Positions 17,686 to 26,409 of a stretch of DNA of 64,000 nucleotides are shown one piece after another (the first letter of the stretch is position 1; the number at the start of each line of letters is the position of its first letter). Source of the DNA: Thiohalophilus sp. (GTDB taxonomy: Bacteria; Pseudomonadota; Gammaproteobacteria; UBA6429; Thiohalophilaceae); NCBI RefSeq assembly GCF_034522235.1, contig NZ_JAXHLN010000003.1:2294001-2358000 (forward strand). The letters are read 5' to 3'. The notes below the pieces were generated by a model, which saw only the letters and a program-made list of their open reading frames with translations, was not told the origin of the DNA and made no database searches. Position numbers and translations under genes: made by a program.

Positions 17686-18900
17686 TCAGCTTCGGCGCTT
17701 GGCAGCGATACGCAGGCGCAGCGCGTTGAGCTTGATGAAACCTTCGGCATCCTTCTGGTCGTAGGCACCGGCGTCCTCTTCAAAGGTGGCGATTTTCTCG
17801 TCAAACAGCGAGTCGCTGTCGGACTGGCGCCCGGTAACAATGACATTACCCTTGTACAGCTTGAGCCGCACCAGCCCGTTCACATGCGCCTGCGAGGCGT
17901 CGATCAGGGTCTGCAGCATTTCCCGCTCCGGCGACCACCAGTAGCCATTGTAGATGAGCGAGGCATATTTGGGCATCAGCTCGTCCTTGAGATGGGCCAC
18001 TTCGCGATCCAGGGTCAGGGACTCAATGGCCCGATGGGCCTTGAGCATCACCGTGCCGGCGGGGGTCTCGTAGCAGCCGCGGGATTTCATGCCTACATAG
18101 CGGTTCTCGACCAGATCGTCGCGGCCGATGCCATTGGCGCCGGCCACCTCGTTGAGCGTGCTCATCACCTGGGCCGGGCTCATGGCCTTGCCATCGATGG
18201 CCACGATATCCCCCTGCTCATAGCGCAATGTCAGCTCGGTGGGCTTGTCCGGCGCCGCCTCGGGGGAGACACTCCAGCGCCACATGTCCTCTTCCGGCTC
18301 GGCCCAGGGATCCTCCAGAATCCCGCCCTCGTAGGAAATGTGCAGCAGGTTGGCGTCCATCGAATAGGGCGACTTCTTGCCAGCCTTGGCGAAATCGACC
18401 GGGATGTCGTGTTCCTTCGCGTAGGCCATCAGCTTCTCGCGGGAGTTAAGGTCCCACTCGCGCCAGGGGGCGATGACCTTCACATCCGGCTTGAGCGCAT
18501 AGGCCCCCAGCTCGAAGCGGACCTGGTCGTTACCCTTGCCGGTGGCGCCGTGGGAGATGGCATCGGCGCCGGTCTGGTTGGCAATCTCCACCAGCCGTTT
18601 GGCGATCAGCGGCCGGGCGATGGAAGTCCCCAGCAGGTACTCGCCCTCGTAGACGGTATTGGCGCGGAACATGGGGAAGACGTAATCGCGGGCGTACTCC
18701 TCGCGCAGATCCTCGATATAGATCTCCTTCACGCCCATGGCCTCGGCCTTGGCCCGGGCCGGTTCAACCTCCTCGCCCTGACCGATGTCGGCGGTGAAAG
18801 TCACCACCTCGCAGCCGTAGGTCTGCTCCAGCCATTTGAGGATGATGGATGTATCCAGGCCACCGGAATAGGCCAGTACTACCTTCTTGATATCGCTCAT
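17686..18900 (-). CDS. argG: Argininosuccinate synthase
   Basis: Joins citrulline and aspartate using ATP in arginine biosynthesis. The 404-residue product matches the family: [10 protein letters not shown]-loop (residues 10-18), [34 protein letters not shown] (citrulline/aspartate site) and [13 protein letters not shown]. Start ATG 18900 gives the standard N-terminus [14 protein letters not shown]. It stands alone; no other arg genes are visible. About 225 bases upstream separate it from a divergent small membrane gene. Confidence 0.97.
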   Translation of the reverse strand: MSDIKKVVLAYSGGLDTSIILKWLEQTYGCEVVTFTADIGQGEEVEPARAKAEAMGVKEIYIEDLREEYARDYVFPMFRANTVYEGEYLLGTSIARPLIAKRLVEIANQTGADAISHGATGKGNDQVRFELGAYALKPDVKVIAPWREWDLNSREKLMAYAKEHDIPVDFAKAGKKSPYSMDANLLHISYEGGILEDPWAEPEEDMWRWSVSPEAAPDKPTELTLRYEQGDIVAIDGKAMSPAQVMSTLNEVAGANGIGRDDLVENRYVGMKSRGCYETPAGTVMLKAHRAIESLTLDREVAHLKDELMPKYASLIYNGYWWSPEREMLQTLIDASQAHVNGLVRLKLYKGNVIVTGRQSDSDSLFDEKIATFEEDAGAYDQKDAEGFIKLNALRLRIAAKRRS

Positions 18901-19125
18901 GAAAATCAGCTCCGTCGCAAATGCGCCACAATCGGTGTAAATCGCGGCGCATTATAACGGAAAGTTGCCGGGCCGCGGCGCCGGATCCCGGCTTCTTTGC
19001 GCCAATGTTCGTAGCGAGAAAAAACCGGGCTCTGCGCTCGCGGCATGCTATATTGGCCTGCGGTTTATTGAGTGCGCCGCAAGACTGAATCCTCCCATCC
19101 TCGACAACCTCAGCGGTCCCGCACT

Positions 19126-19368
19126 ATGCAACGAAATATCGGTCAAAAAATTGCCTTACTCTTCGCTATCGCCTGCTATCTGGCGGCGGTCGGTTGCCTC
19201 GTGGCCTCGGTATTGTACGAGCCTGTTCAAAGCAGTGACCCGATTCAGGCCTCGCTCATTGCCTCGGTCATTTTCTTCGGCGGCTGCGCCATCGTCCTGC
19301 ACGTTATCGCCCGCACCCGGCTCAAGGGACTCGTGAGCCTCAAAGATCCTGGAAATAACCCGGAATAA
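19126..19368 (+). CDS. Small two-helix membrane protein, unknown function
   Basis: 80 residues with two hydrophobic stretches (about 8-28 and 42-62) joined by a short polar loop, and a charged C-terminus. ATG 19126 is chosen because residues upstream of it in the same frame are not hydrophobic and lack a ribosome site. I do not recognise a family. Divergent from argG. Confidence 0.55.
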   Translation: MQRNIGQKIALLFAIACYLAAVGCLVASVLYEPVQSSDPIQASLIASVIFFGGCAIVLHVIARTRLKGLVSLKDPGNNPE

Positions 19369-19583
19369 TCGCCAAATTCTGTGATTTGTATCCATTTTCG
19401 CCAAAAAGCGGTTGCCTCCAAAACCCGGAAATTTGTCGGTTAAATGACGGGAAAACTGCAAAATCGGGCGATAACAGGCCCAATTTGCCGGATTCATCAC
19501 AAACCGGCACATTTCCCCCTTAACCCGCATCAAAAGTCATGCTATACAGGGTTATTCACTAACCATAATGTGTGATGGAGAAG

Positions 19584-19769
19584 ATGGGACGACTGGTCTT
19601 GATCATTCTGGTTCTGTTTTCGGTGACCGCCATCTACAGCGAAGCCCATGCTGGCGGGCAACGAAATCAGGCCCTGGCAACGGGGTATTCACCCGACTGG
19701 CGGAATGCCGAATCCGACTGCGCCGACACCCGGGCGCTTGTCCCCGGCCACACTCGGCTCGGCGACTGA
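19584..19769 (+). CDS. Short exported peptide, MGRL family, copy 1
   Basis: 61-residue peptide. The N-terminus MGRLVLIILVLFSVTAIYSEA is a signal peptide, followed by a short unrelated-looking mature part with one Cys. The first 22 residues and about 70 bases of upstream DNA match a second gene at 52760-52942 on the other strand, including a shared AAAAGTCATGCTATA segment that looks like a promoter with an extended -10. The mature parts diverge except around Asn/Ala-Leu-Ala. This copy runs into the decayed ars region and may be damaged at its 3' end. Function unknown. Confidence 0.5.
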   Translation: MGRLVLIILVLFSVTAIYSEAHAGGQRNQALATGYSPDWRNAESDCADTRALVPGHTRLGD

Positions 19770-19970
19770 GCGCTTCACCCGGCCGGCGCCCGCTCGCGCC
19801 AGATCCCCCGCTTGCGCCAAACCCCCTCTTTCGCCAAATCCAACTCTCACCAAATCAAGAAACGACACCAAACACGGCATTAATGCCCCGGCTGCGTATG
19901 CAGACCCGCGGGACAGCATTGTGCGTGCGGCACAACCCCCTCGCGCGCTTCGTACCAGTGGCGACTGCGA

Positions 19971-20024
<54 letters not shown>

Positions 20025-20460
20025 CACACGATTGAGCAGATAGGCCGGGCCTGAATTGAAAAACATCTGAATCAGGATCGGCACCGCCAGCAGCGCGATA
20101 ATCAATGGCTGATTGATGATCTGCTCGTCCTGAAAACCGAACAGCAGCACCAGCGTCACCAGCAGGGCCACAAAGGAAACCGGATGCATGGCATTAAGCA
20201 CCCGCTGCAGACGCAGATAACCGTGCTCATAGTCCAGCAGCCCAGCTGCGCCACAGGTTGGCAATAATCAACGGAATCACGATATAGACCAGCACCGACA
20301 ACAGCAGTGTCTCCCACGGCACCGTGATCGCGGACAAACCGAGCAACAGCGCGAGGATGGCTTGAAACGTGTCGGTGAAAAAGTGCCCCAGGCCGATGCC
20401 GAAGAGAATGCACAAAAACACCCGGCCGGTCAGATAGCGTTCGAAAACCCCATCCCGGCG
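20025..20460 (-). pseudogene. acr3: Arsenite permease Acr3, internally deleted and frameshifted
   Basis: Remnant of the Acr3 arsenite efflux permease (normally ~350 residues, ten helices). The start of helix 1 is recognisable (FERYLTGRVFLCILFGIGLG), then the sequence jumps to the late-middle segment LGLSAITVPWETLLLSV..YIVIPLI, removing roughly 130 residues. A frameshift near 20235-20250 is needed to continue into HPVSFVALLVTLVLLFGFQ and NSGPAYLLNR. After that the gene is cut off by the heptamer repeat at 19971-20024. No start codon with a ribosome site is evident. It is inactive as a transporter. Confidence 0.85.
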
Positions 20461-20551
20461 CCGGCGGACTTTTTCGCGGTGATTTCGCCGATTGGATCGA
20501 GGCGAGGGCCATGCGCCAGGGATGGCGCGTTTTTGGACTCGCACTGCGCGC

Positions 20552-21499
20552 TCATGGTTCAGGCAGCTCCCCGGTCTGGTTGTTTTCAAACTGGGCGTAA
20601 CTGCGGTGCACGTTGCCGCCGTGTAACTGATCGTGATTTTTCAAAAACGCCCAGCGCGGCGCATCACCGTACTGCGCCAGCGTCGCTTCAAGGCCTTCCC
20701 AGTTTTCCGCCGCCGGGCGTATATTATCTATCAGCCAGGCGAGGTACTCGCCGGTATCACGCTTCGCCCTGGCCACATCGCAGACATTACCGTGCCCCGG
20801 CACGATCGCTTTGGGCGCGAAGGCGGCCATGACCCCGTTAAACGCCTGGTGCCAGCTGGTGACCCGGCTTTCCGGACGCACGCTCAGCATGCGATCGACA
20901 TAGATCAGATCGCCGCTGAACAGGATCTGCTGCTGCGGCAGCCAGACACTGACATCGCCGGGAAAATGCGCATCGCCGAACCAGTGCAGCTCGATGGCCA
21001 CACCGCCGGGTTTCATTTCGGCCCGGTTGCCGGGCAGCGGTTCGGCCGCGTAGGTCGCACGGGTCCCGGCCAGCGCGTCCCCGAGCACACGCTTGAGGCT
21101 GGCCATGTGTTGCCCGGCAAGCCCGCGCTGGGTATCAACCGTGCGTTGCAGGGCAATGATCGTCGCCCCCCGGTCGGCAAAATAGCCGTTACCCAGCCAG
21201 CGATGATCCTGCGAACCGGTATTGATCACCCAGCGGATCGGCTGCTCGGTGACCGAACGCACCGCCCGCTCGATGACCTCGGCGCCGCTGTTGGAGGCCC
21301 CGCTGTCGATCAGCACCACGCCCTCACCGGTGACGATGAAACCGTAATTAGCGTTGAGCGCCAGATTCTCCGGCGTGCGGCCGGTGGTCGGGCCGATCAG
21401 CGCATAGATGCCTTCGTCCACCTGCTGCGGTGTCAGGCTCATGGCCGAAGCCAGGGCGCTGATCAACATGAGTCCGGCTGCCAGTGCTGTCTTAATCAT
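20552..21499 (-). CDS. Exported metallo-beta-lactamase-fold hydrolase
   Basis: 315 residues with an N-terminal signal peptide (MIKTALAAGLMLISALASA). MBL-fold domain: YGFIVTGEGVVLIDSGAS (strand before the metal site), FSGDLIYVDR, and VPGHGNV near residue 220. The usual HxHxDH metal motif reads T-G-S-Q-D-H, so two expected histidine ligands are missing; this variant occurs in the periplasmic SoxH/quinoprotein-relay branch, to which it probably belongs. A ribosome site AGGAG precedes ATG 21499, and the start overlaps the stop of the arsC remnant (ATGA). It is the only intact gene in the decayed ars operon. Confidence 0.8.
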   Translation of the reverse strand: MIKTALAAGLMLISALASAMSLTPQQVDEGIYALIGPTTGRTPENLALNANYGFIVTGEGVVLIDSGASNSGAEVIERAVRSVTEQPIRWVINTGSQDHRWLGNGYFADRGATIIALQRTVDTQRGLAGQHMASLKRVLGDALAGTRATYAAEPLPGNRAEMKPGGVAIELHWFGDAHFPGDVSVWLPQQQILFSGDLIYVDRMLSVRPESRVTSWHQAFNGVMAAFAPKAIVPGHGNVCDVARAKRDTGEYLAWLIDNIRPAAENWEGLEATLAQYGDAPRWAFLKNHDQLHGGNVHRSYAQFENNQTGELPEP

Positions 21500-21621
21500 T
21501 GGTTTTGCTCCTGAAGTTGTTGTATCAGCTTGCGCACCCGACACTGGATAGCATCCCGGGTGGCGCGAAACACTTGCATTGAGCGGCAGGCGTTCCCCGT
21601 GCAAAGGAACAGTCGATTCAT
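21496..21621 (-). pseudogene. arsC: Arsenate reductase ArsC (LMW-PTP type), middle deleted
   Basis: A 41-codon frame starts with a good ribosome site (AGGAGG) and MNRLFLCTGNACRS, the P-loop Cx5R of thioredoxin-dependent arsenate reductases. It then continues in frame into FRATRDAIQCRVRKLIQQL, which resembles the C-terminal helix of the same family. About 100 central residues, including the catalytic Asp and the redox cysteines, are missing. The lesion is an in-frame deletion, so a short peptide may still be translated and couple to the MBL gene. Confidence 0.75.
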
Positions 21622-21702
21622 TCAGCCACCTCCTGGCGAATTGTCCCAACCTGTGCGGCGAACAAAGCGGTTTCGTAGGGTTGGGGGAGAGATGGTCCGC
21701 TA

Positions 21703-22048
21703 TCAGGCACAGCAGGCTGTCCCCGGCCGGTTGGGCATGGCGGCCAGGGCCGCGCGATCAGCAGCGTAAGGCGTCCGGTCGGCCACGCCCTGTGCCGTCT
21801 CCGCCAGTACCTGCTGCGCCCACTCGGGAAGCGCCGGGTTGCAGCCGGTAGTAAACCCACAGTCCCTGACGCCGGTCACTGACCAGCCCCGCCTGGCGCG
21901 ACTGGGCCAGATGGCGCGAGATATCATCGGTTAGCGCATGGGTCAGCTCACACACGCACAGCTCGCCCTCCTGCTGCATGAGCAACAAGGCGCGCAGGCG
22001 CAGCAGGTGGGCCAGGGCACTGAACAGACTGTCGGAATTAATCATCAT
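21703..22048 (-). pseudogene. arsR: ArsR arsenic-responsive repressor, frameshifted
   Basis: The N-terminal half is a winged-helix ArsR repressor: LFSALAHLLRLRALLL, then ELCVCELTHAL with the As(III)-binding CxC, then ISRHLAQSRQAGLVSDRRQGLWVYYRL. Three residues of the recognition-helix region appear deleted (HALTDDISRHL versus a longer family loop). A frameshift near 21840 is needed to reach the conserved C-terminus LPEWAQQVLAETAQGV..AADRAALAAMPNRPG. With both lesions DNA binding is doubtful. It heads the decayed arsR-arsC-MBL-acr3 operon. Confidence 0.8.
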
Positions 22049-22140
22049 GCGCCAAATATATGATCAAATATATGATTATCCATATATCCGGTCAAGCAGA
22101 CATTCTGTCCGGGCATAACGCGCCTACCCGGCGTTGAGCG

Positions 22141-23295
22141 TCATTCCAGGCGTAAGAATTGTTCGGCAATCTCAGAGGCATCGAACCGCCGGTACAGCGC
22201 CGGGGTGATCTCGGGCGGATTGTCCAGCCCCTCGCGAATCTTGTCGGCCAGCCCTTGCACCGTATTGTCGGCAATCAGCCGCTTTTGATCGCCGCTGAGC
22301 ACATCATGGACACCGCCCGGGCAATCGGTGGCCACAACCGGTGTGCCGCAAATCATGGCCTCAGCGAGCACCAGGCCAAATCCTTCAAAGCGCGAGCTCA
22401 GGACAAACAGACTTGCCTGGCGCATCCAGGGATAAGGATTTGACTGTTCACCGACGAACCTGACCCGGCTGTCGATCGCCAGTTCCCTGGCCAGTTGACG
22501 CAAGCGTGGCTCGTCCTGACCGCCACCGACGATCACCAGCTTCTGGTTGACCCCCGAAGCCTGATAGGCGCGTAACAAAAGCGATTGATGCTTTTGGTAA
22601 GTGAGTCGACTGACATGAACGATATAGGGCTCATCAGGTAACGGCGCCGGCTCCCGGGACTGGGCCTGAATCCGGGCAACCGGCAGCGGGTTGTAAATCA
22701 GCTTCAGGCTGCGGGGTATCAAACTGTAGGCCTGCAGACGTTCTTCGAGTGAAGCCTGCACACCGCTGGAATTGGTAACCAGATTTTTCCGATGATAGAG
22801 CGCTTTTGAAAAGACCCGCTCCCAGAAGCCACCCCGCATGGCCCATAACGGACTGACCACCACCTGATAGAAACGCGGATCCCGATAGTTCCAGAACAGT
22901 TCAAACGCCCCTTGCCCGAGGGCGATGATCTTGTCAAAACGACCAGACTTGCGTTCCTGCCAATAGAGAAAGAGCCGCAGATACCAGCCGCCGTAAAGGC
23001 CGCGCCAATAGAAGTTTGAACGCTTGATCAGCGGCGCCAGCAACAGCCGGGTAATGAGGTCATAAACCAGGCCGATCCCCGTCAGCCGGTTAATCTTGTC
23101 CACATCAAAATAGTGAACCGTTACCGCCGCATCGGGCTGTAACACGACACGCCGTTTGAGCACCAGAATATGCACATCATGACCATCGGCCGCCATGGCG
23201 TTAGCCAGATTGATGGTATGGCGCTCAATGCCGCCCATTTGCAAACTGCGTACGATAAGCAGTATACGCTGCCTGCCTGCTCTATCCGACATCAT
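22141..23295 (-). CDS. Glycosyltransferase family 4
   Basis: 384-residue GT-B glycosyltransferase. N-terminal acceptor domain with LQMGGIERHTINLANAMAADGH. C-terminal donor domain with YIVHVSRLTYQKHQ, VGGGQDEPRLRQLA and SSRFEGFGLVLAEAMICGTPVVATDCPGG, the E-x7-E nucleotide-sugar motif of GT4. ATG 23295 follows GGGAG. Probably acts on an exopolysaccharide or LPS sugar; the donor cannot be read from sequence. Stands alone. Confidence 0.9.
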   Translation of the reverse strand: MMSDRAGRQRILLIVRSLQMGGIERHTINLANAMAADGHDVHILVLKRRVVLQPDAAVTVHYFDVDKINRLTGIGLVYDLITRLLLAPLIKRSNFYWRGLYGGWYLRLFLYWQERKSGRFDKIIALGQGAFELFWNYRDPRFYQVVVSPLWAMRGGFWERVFSKALYHRKNLVTNSSGVQASLEERLQAYSLIPRSLKLIYNPLPVARIQAQSREPAPLPDEPYIVHVSRLTYQKHQSLLLRAYQASGVNQKLVIVGGGQDEPRLRQLARELAIDSRVRFVGEQSNPYPWMRQASLFVLSSRFEGFGLVLAEAMICGTPVVATDCPGGVHDVLSGDQKRLIADNTVQGLADKIREGLDNPPEITPALYRRFDASEIAEQFLRLE

Positions 23296-23514
23296 TATCT
23301 CCCGAGTTCATACACACTGGCCTGTCACATTCCCGGATGTTGTGAAATCATTGCTTAACCGGATTTATAATATCACATCCGGCAAGATAGAAAATCCGCA
23401 CAACAGCGCGTAAACTCAATGACGGGCTCATAAGAATCCGCGTCTTGAATCCGATGTCATTGACAGGTCACCTGCTCACAGCCGAATATATCGTGAAAAC
23501 CGCCGGGTAATCCG

Positions 23515-24477
23515 ATGGATATTCTGCTGATCAATCATCAACAGGTCACGCCGCTGGAAAGCCTGCCGGAACATTTGCCGGAATCCGGCTTTCTGTGGCT
23601 GGATATTATCCGCGGCGAGGAGAGTGACTGGCCGCAACAGGTCGAACGCTTGTGCGGCGCAAGCATCCACGAACGGCATGTGCGTGACAGCCAGAACCTG
23701 GAGCACCCGTCCTTTTATGACGGGACCCAGAATTACGAGATGCTCATCTTTCGCGGCCTGTCTCCGGCGGATCAGACCGGGGATTTTCAGACCCGACCGA
23801 CAGTGTTCTTTGTGCTCGAACATCTGCTACTGACCATTCGCCCCACCGACAGCGTTTCGGTCGCCCAGATCAAGCCGCGCCTGCTGGACAAGGCCGTGCG
23901 CATCCCCCGCCGCCCGGCCGGCCTGATGCACCTGCTGATGACCTACATGGTGGATCGCTACCTTGCCCTGCGTGAGCCACTGCTGAATCGCTACGATGAA
24001 TGGCGCCGGGATCTGCTCGACCCCCGCCATGACTTCAGTGACTGGATGGCGGTGATGGATTACACCAGCGACCTGCGAAAACTGGAGCGCCTGTGTGACG
24101 AACAGATCACCGCGCTGCAGGCCTGGCGCGAGGACACCGATACCGAATTCGATGATCACCTCACGGTCCGGTTCAACGATCTGGTCGAACATATTCAGCG
24201 CGTGATCAAATTCGCCGAAGACCAGAAAAACGAAACCGAAGCGCTGGTGCAGCTGCATTTTTCCGCCGTGGCCCATCGTACCAACGAGATTGTGCGGGTG
24301 CTGACTGTCCTCTCCGCTATCTTCCTGCCACTGACCTTCATCGCCGGTATCTTCGGCATGAACTTCGAGAACATGCCGGAGCTGCAACTGGAATACGCCT
24401 ACTTCTTTACCCTCGGCGGCATGGCCACACTGGCCGTCGTTCTGCTGATCCTGTTCAAGTTCAAGAAGTGGTTGTGA
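23515..24477 (+). CDS. CorA-family magnesium/zinc transporter
   Basis: 320-residue inner-membrane divalent-cation channel. A cytoplasmic alpha/beta domain and long helices precede two C-terminal membrane segments. The signature GMN (IFGMNFENMPEL) lies just after the first segment, and the protein ends in the Lys-rich FKFKKWL. The acidic loop between the helices (NFENMPELQLEY) is typical of CorA/ZntB. Metal specificity (Mg, Co or Zn efflux) is not determinable. Confidence 0.92.
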   Translation: MDILLINHQQVTPLESLPEHLPESGFLWLDIIRGEESDWPQQVERLCGASIHERHVRDSQNLEHPSFYDGTQNYEMLIFRGLSPADQTGDFQTRPTVFFVLEHLLLTIRPTDSVSVAQIKPRLLDKAVRIPRRPAGLMHLLMTYMVDRYLALREPLLNRYDEWRRDLLDPRHDFSDWMAVMDYTSDLRKLERLCDEQITALQAWREDTDTEFDDHLTVRFNDLVEHIQRVIKFAEDQKNETEALVQLHFSAVAHRTNEIVRVLTVLSAIFLPLTFIAGIFGMNFENMPELQLEYAYFFTLGGMATLAVVLLILFKFKKWL

Positions 24478-24539
24478 GCTGAAAGAACAAAGCCTGGTAC
24501 CAGCGAAACACTGAACTTACAAAATTTACCGGAAAAGCA

Positions 24540-24887
24540 TTATCCTGACTCATTCCTTTCGCTGTTCTCCATGCCTTCGGCGCGATCGTTCAGTGTATAA
24601 TCCCGCACTATCGTTCCGACGCGTATCCGGTAATCCTGGAACAGCCTGTCTCGACCTTTTGTTTGTGCCACGCGGTGTTGTTCCAGATTTCGCCAGCGGG
24701 AGATAGCTTCTTCATCCTCCCAGAAGGAAAGCGACAGTATCTTTCTTTCATCACTCAGACTCTGGAACCGCTCGACGGAGATAAACCCGGGCATCTCTTT
24801 TAAATACTCCCGCAGCTGCGCCGCGATGGACAGGTACTCCTGTTTACCCTCGGCAGTGGGAATCACTTCGAATATTACCGCAATCAT
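24540..24887 (-). CDS. Antibiotic biosynthesis monooxygenase-type (ABM) protein
   Basis: 115 residues with a ferredoxin-like ABM dimer fold: MIAVIFEVIPTAEGKQEYL, PGFISVERFQSLSDERKILSLSFWEDEEAISRWR, then an H-R-x-A-Q segment. Relatives include quinol monooxygenases and heme-degrading enzymes; many are uncharacterised. Ribosome site GAGGTG precedes the ATG. Convergent with the CorA gene. Confidence 0.85.
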   Translation of the reverse strand: MIAVIFEVIPTAEGKQEYLSIAAQLREYLKEMPGFISVERFQSLSDERKILSLSFWEDEEAISRWRNLEQHRVAQTKGRDRLFQDYRIRVGTIVRDYTLNDRAEGMENSERNESG

Positions 24888-24964
24888 GGGTCACCTCTGT
24901 AAATGGCAGGCCGGACGCGCATCCGGCAAAGCGTGTTCAGACTCTATGCTGGACAGTTGCCGGA

Positions 24965-25816
24965 TTACACCTCGTTGGCGCGGCGCAGTTTAGCCTCGAC
25001 CCGGGCGGTGTTCAGCAGACTCTCATCAACTACCTCGGGATAGAGGGGATAGAACCGTTCCACTTCGAAGACATGTTCGCACGCGGCCTGTTCCAGGCGT
25101 TGCCGCACCGCACTGGGGAGGTCCCCAAGCATTAACAGGCGGGGGGCAAGCCGCTGCAGATAAAGATCGCAAAGCCGCTGGCATTCCGGATCCGCCCACG
25201 CCTCCCTGATCAGACAGGGCGGAAAATCGTCCGTCGCCTGCGGGCGTTCGAACCAGGCCACCCGTGGCTTGTTGCCGGCCCGCGCCTCGATCTGTTGCTG
25301 CAGGCGATAGTTGACCGGCGGCAGGTAGGTCGCCTGCGCCGGGGGAGCCGGATCGGGGACCACGAGTTTCGCCGCGGGCATGGCCAGCCATTCCGGCGGC
25401 GGGAGCGGAAGTTGCATATCTGCCTCATTGACGCAGGAATGCAACAGTGCGAGGGGGCTGTCGTCGCTGCCATCCAGCAACCAGTATTCATAACGGTCCG
25501 CCGCCTCAAAGGGTATCCGGGTGTCGCGGATCGCTTCGAAAAGCTGTTGGCTGTCCGCGCGGACCCGTTCAGGATCCAGAAAGGGGTGGATGGCGCGGGT
25601 CTCCAGCCGGTCCTCAGCGATGGTTACCACCAGAGAAGAATTCACTCTCGGATCGTCTCTGAATGGCCCAATTTTTACCTGCTCGTTGTCGTTCTGCGCG
25701 TAGCGTATCGCCCAGTTCTTCCCGTCCAGGCTCAGGGCACGCCCCCAGTCCAGTTCTGCAACCTGGACCACGCCGACGAAGGGCAACAGAAATTTTTTGG
25801 AGTACAAACGGGTCAT
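24965..25816 (-). CDS. Conserved hypothetical cytoplasmic protein
   Basis: 283 residues, no signal peptide or membrane segment. The middle is Pro-rich (LPLPPPEW, VVPDPAPPAQATYLPP), and the C-terminal ~110 residues are predicted helical with CDLYLQRLAPRLLMLGDLP. I do not recognise a characterised family. It lies between the ABM gene and sufSE on the same strand. Confidence 0.65.
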   Translation of the reverse strand: MTRLYSKKFLLPFVGVVQVAELDWGRALSLDGKNWAIRYAQNDNEQVKIGPFRDDPRVNSSLVVTIAEDRLETRAIHPFLDPERVRADSQQLFEAIRDTRIPFEAADRYEYWLLDGSDDSPLALLHSCVNEADMQLPLPPPEWLAMPAAKLVVPDPAPPAQATYLPPVNYRLQQQIEARAGNKPRVAWFERPQATDDFPPCLIREAWADPECQRLCDLYLQRLAPRLLMLGDLPSAVRQRLEQAACEHVFEVERFYPLYPEVVDESLLNTARVEAKLRRANEV

Positions 25817-25956
25817 TTTCGAAACACGAATAATCAGTTGTCGACACTGCCAACTGTGCCACCAACTTTTGCTTCATGGCCAGCTTTTCATTGCGCACCG
25901 TACAGCAGGCAATTTCTCGAAATACACATTACGCTGCATGAACGGGAGAGGCTATC

Positions 25957-26394
25957 TTATTTATGTTCCAGCGCGTACTGTTTCATCTGTCTGATCATAT
26001 TAACCAGACCGTTTGAGCGCGTCGGCGAGAGGTTTTCTTTAAGACCTATGTCGTCAATAAAGTGTAAATCGGCGTTAATAATCTCAGCGGGGGTTCGGCC
26101 GGACAGAACACGTACTAACAGGGCAATGATACCTTTGGTGATCATGGCATCGCTGTCGGCGAAAAAGTAAATCCTGCCGTCTTTCATCTCCGGCACGACC
26201 CAGACCCGGCTCTGGCAACCTCGGATGAGATGTTCTTCGGTTTTGAGTTTGTCATCCAGGGGGGCGAGCTTTTTTCCCAGATCGATCAGATAACTGTATC
26301 GATCCATCCATTCGTCAATGATGCCGAATTCATCGACAATTTCCTTTTGAGCATCTTCCAGGTTCAACGTTTTTACCTGCATTCCATCTTTCAT
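25957..26394 (-). CDS. sufE: SufE-type cysteine desulfuration protein
   Basis: About 145 residues. Accepts persulfide sulfur from SufS and raises its activity. The catalytic cysteine lies in LIRGCQSRVWV (near residue 60), and DIGLKENLSPTRSNGLVNMI matches the family C-terminus. I choose ATG 26394; TTG at 26400 is also in frame. It starts 15 bases after sufS, so the two are co-transcribed. No sufBCD is in the window. Confidence 0.93.
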   Translation of the reverse strand: MKDGMQVKTLNLEDAQKEIVDEFGIIDEWMDRYSYLIDLGKKLAPLDDKLKTEEHLIRGCQSRVWVVPEMKDGRIYFFADSDAMITKGIIALLVRVLSGRTPAEIINADLHFIDDIGLKENLSPTRSNGLVNMIRQMKQYALEHK

Positions 26395-26409
26395 TATCAA
26401 ACGAACTAC

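Noticed and set aside
17638-18957. Long plus-strand open frame (439 codons) opposite argG
   Set aside because: It is the mirror of a highly conserved argG in GC-rich DNA, with no ribosome site or recognisable domain, so it is a shadow.
20633-21514. Plus-strand open frame opposite the MBL hydrolase
   Set aside because: No family resemblance; the minus-strand gene has a signal peptide, ribosome site and MBL motifs.
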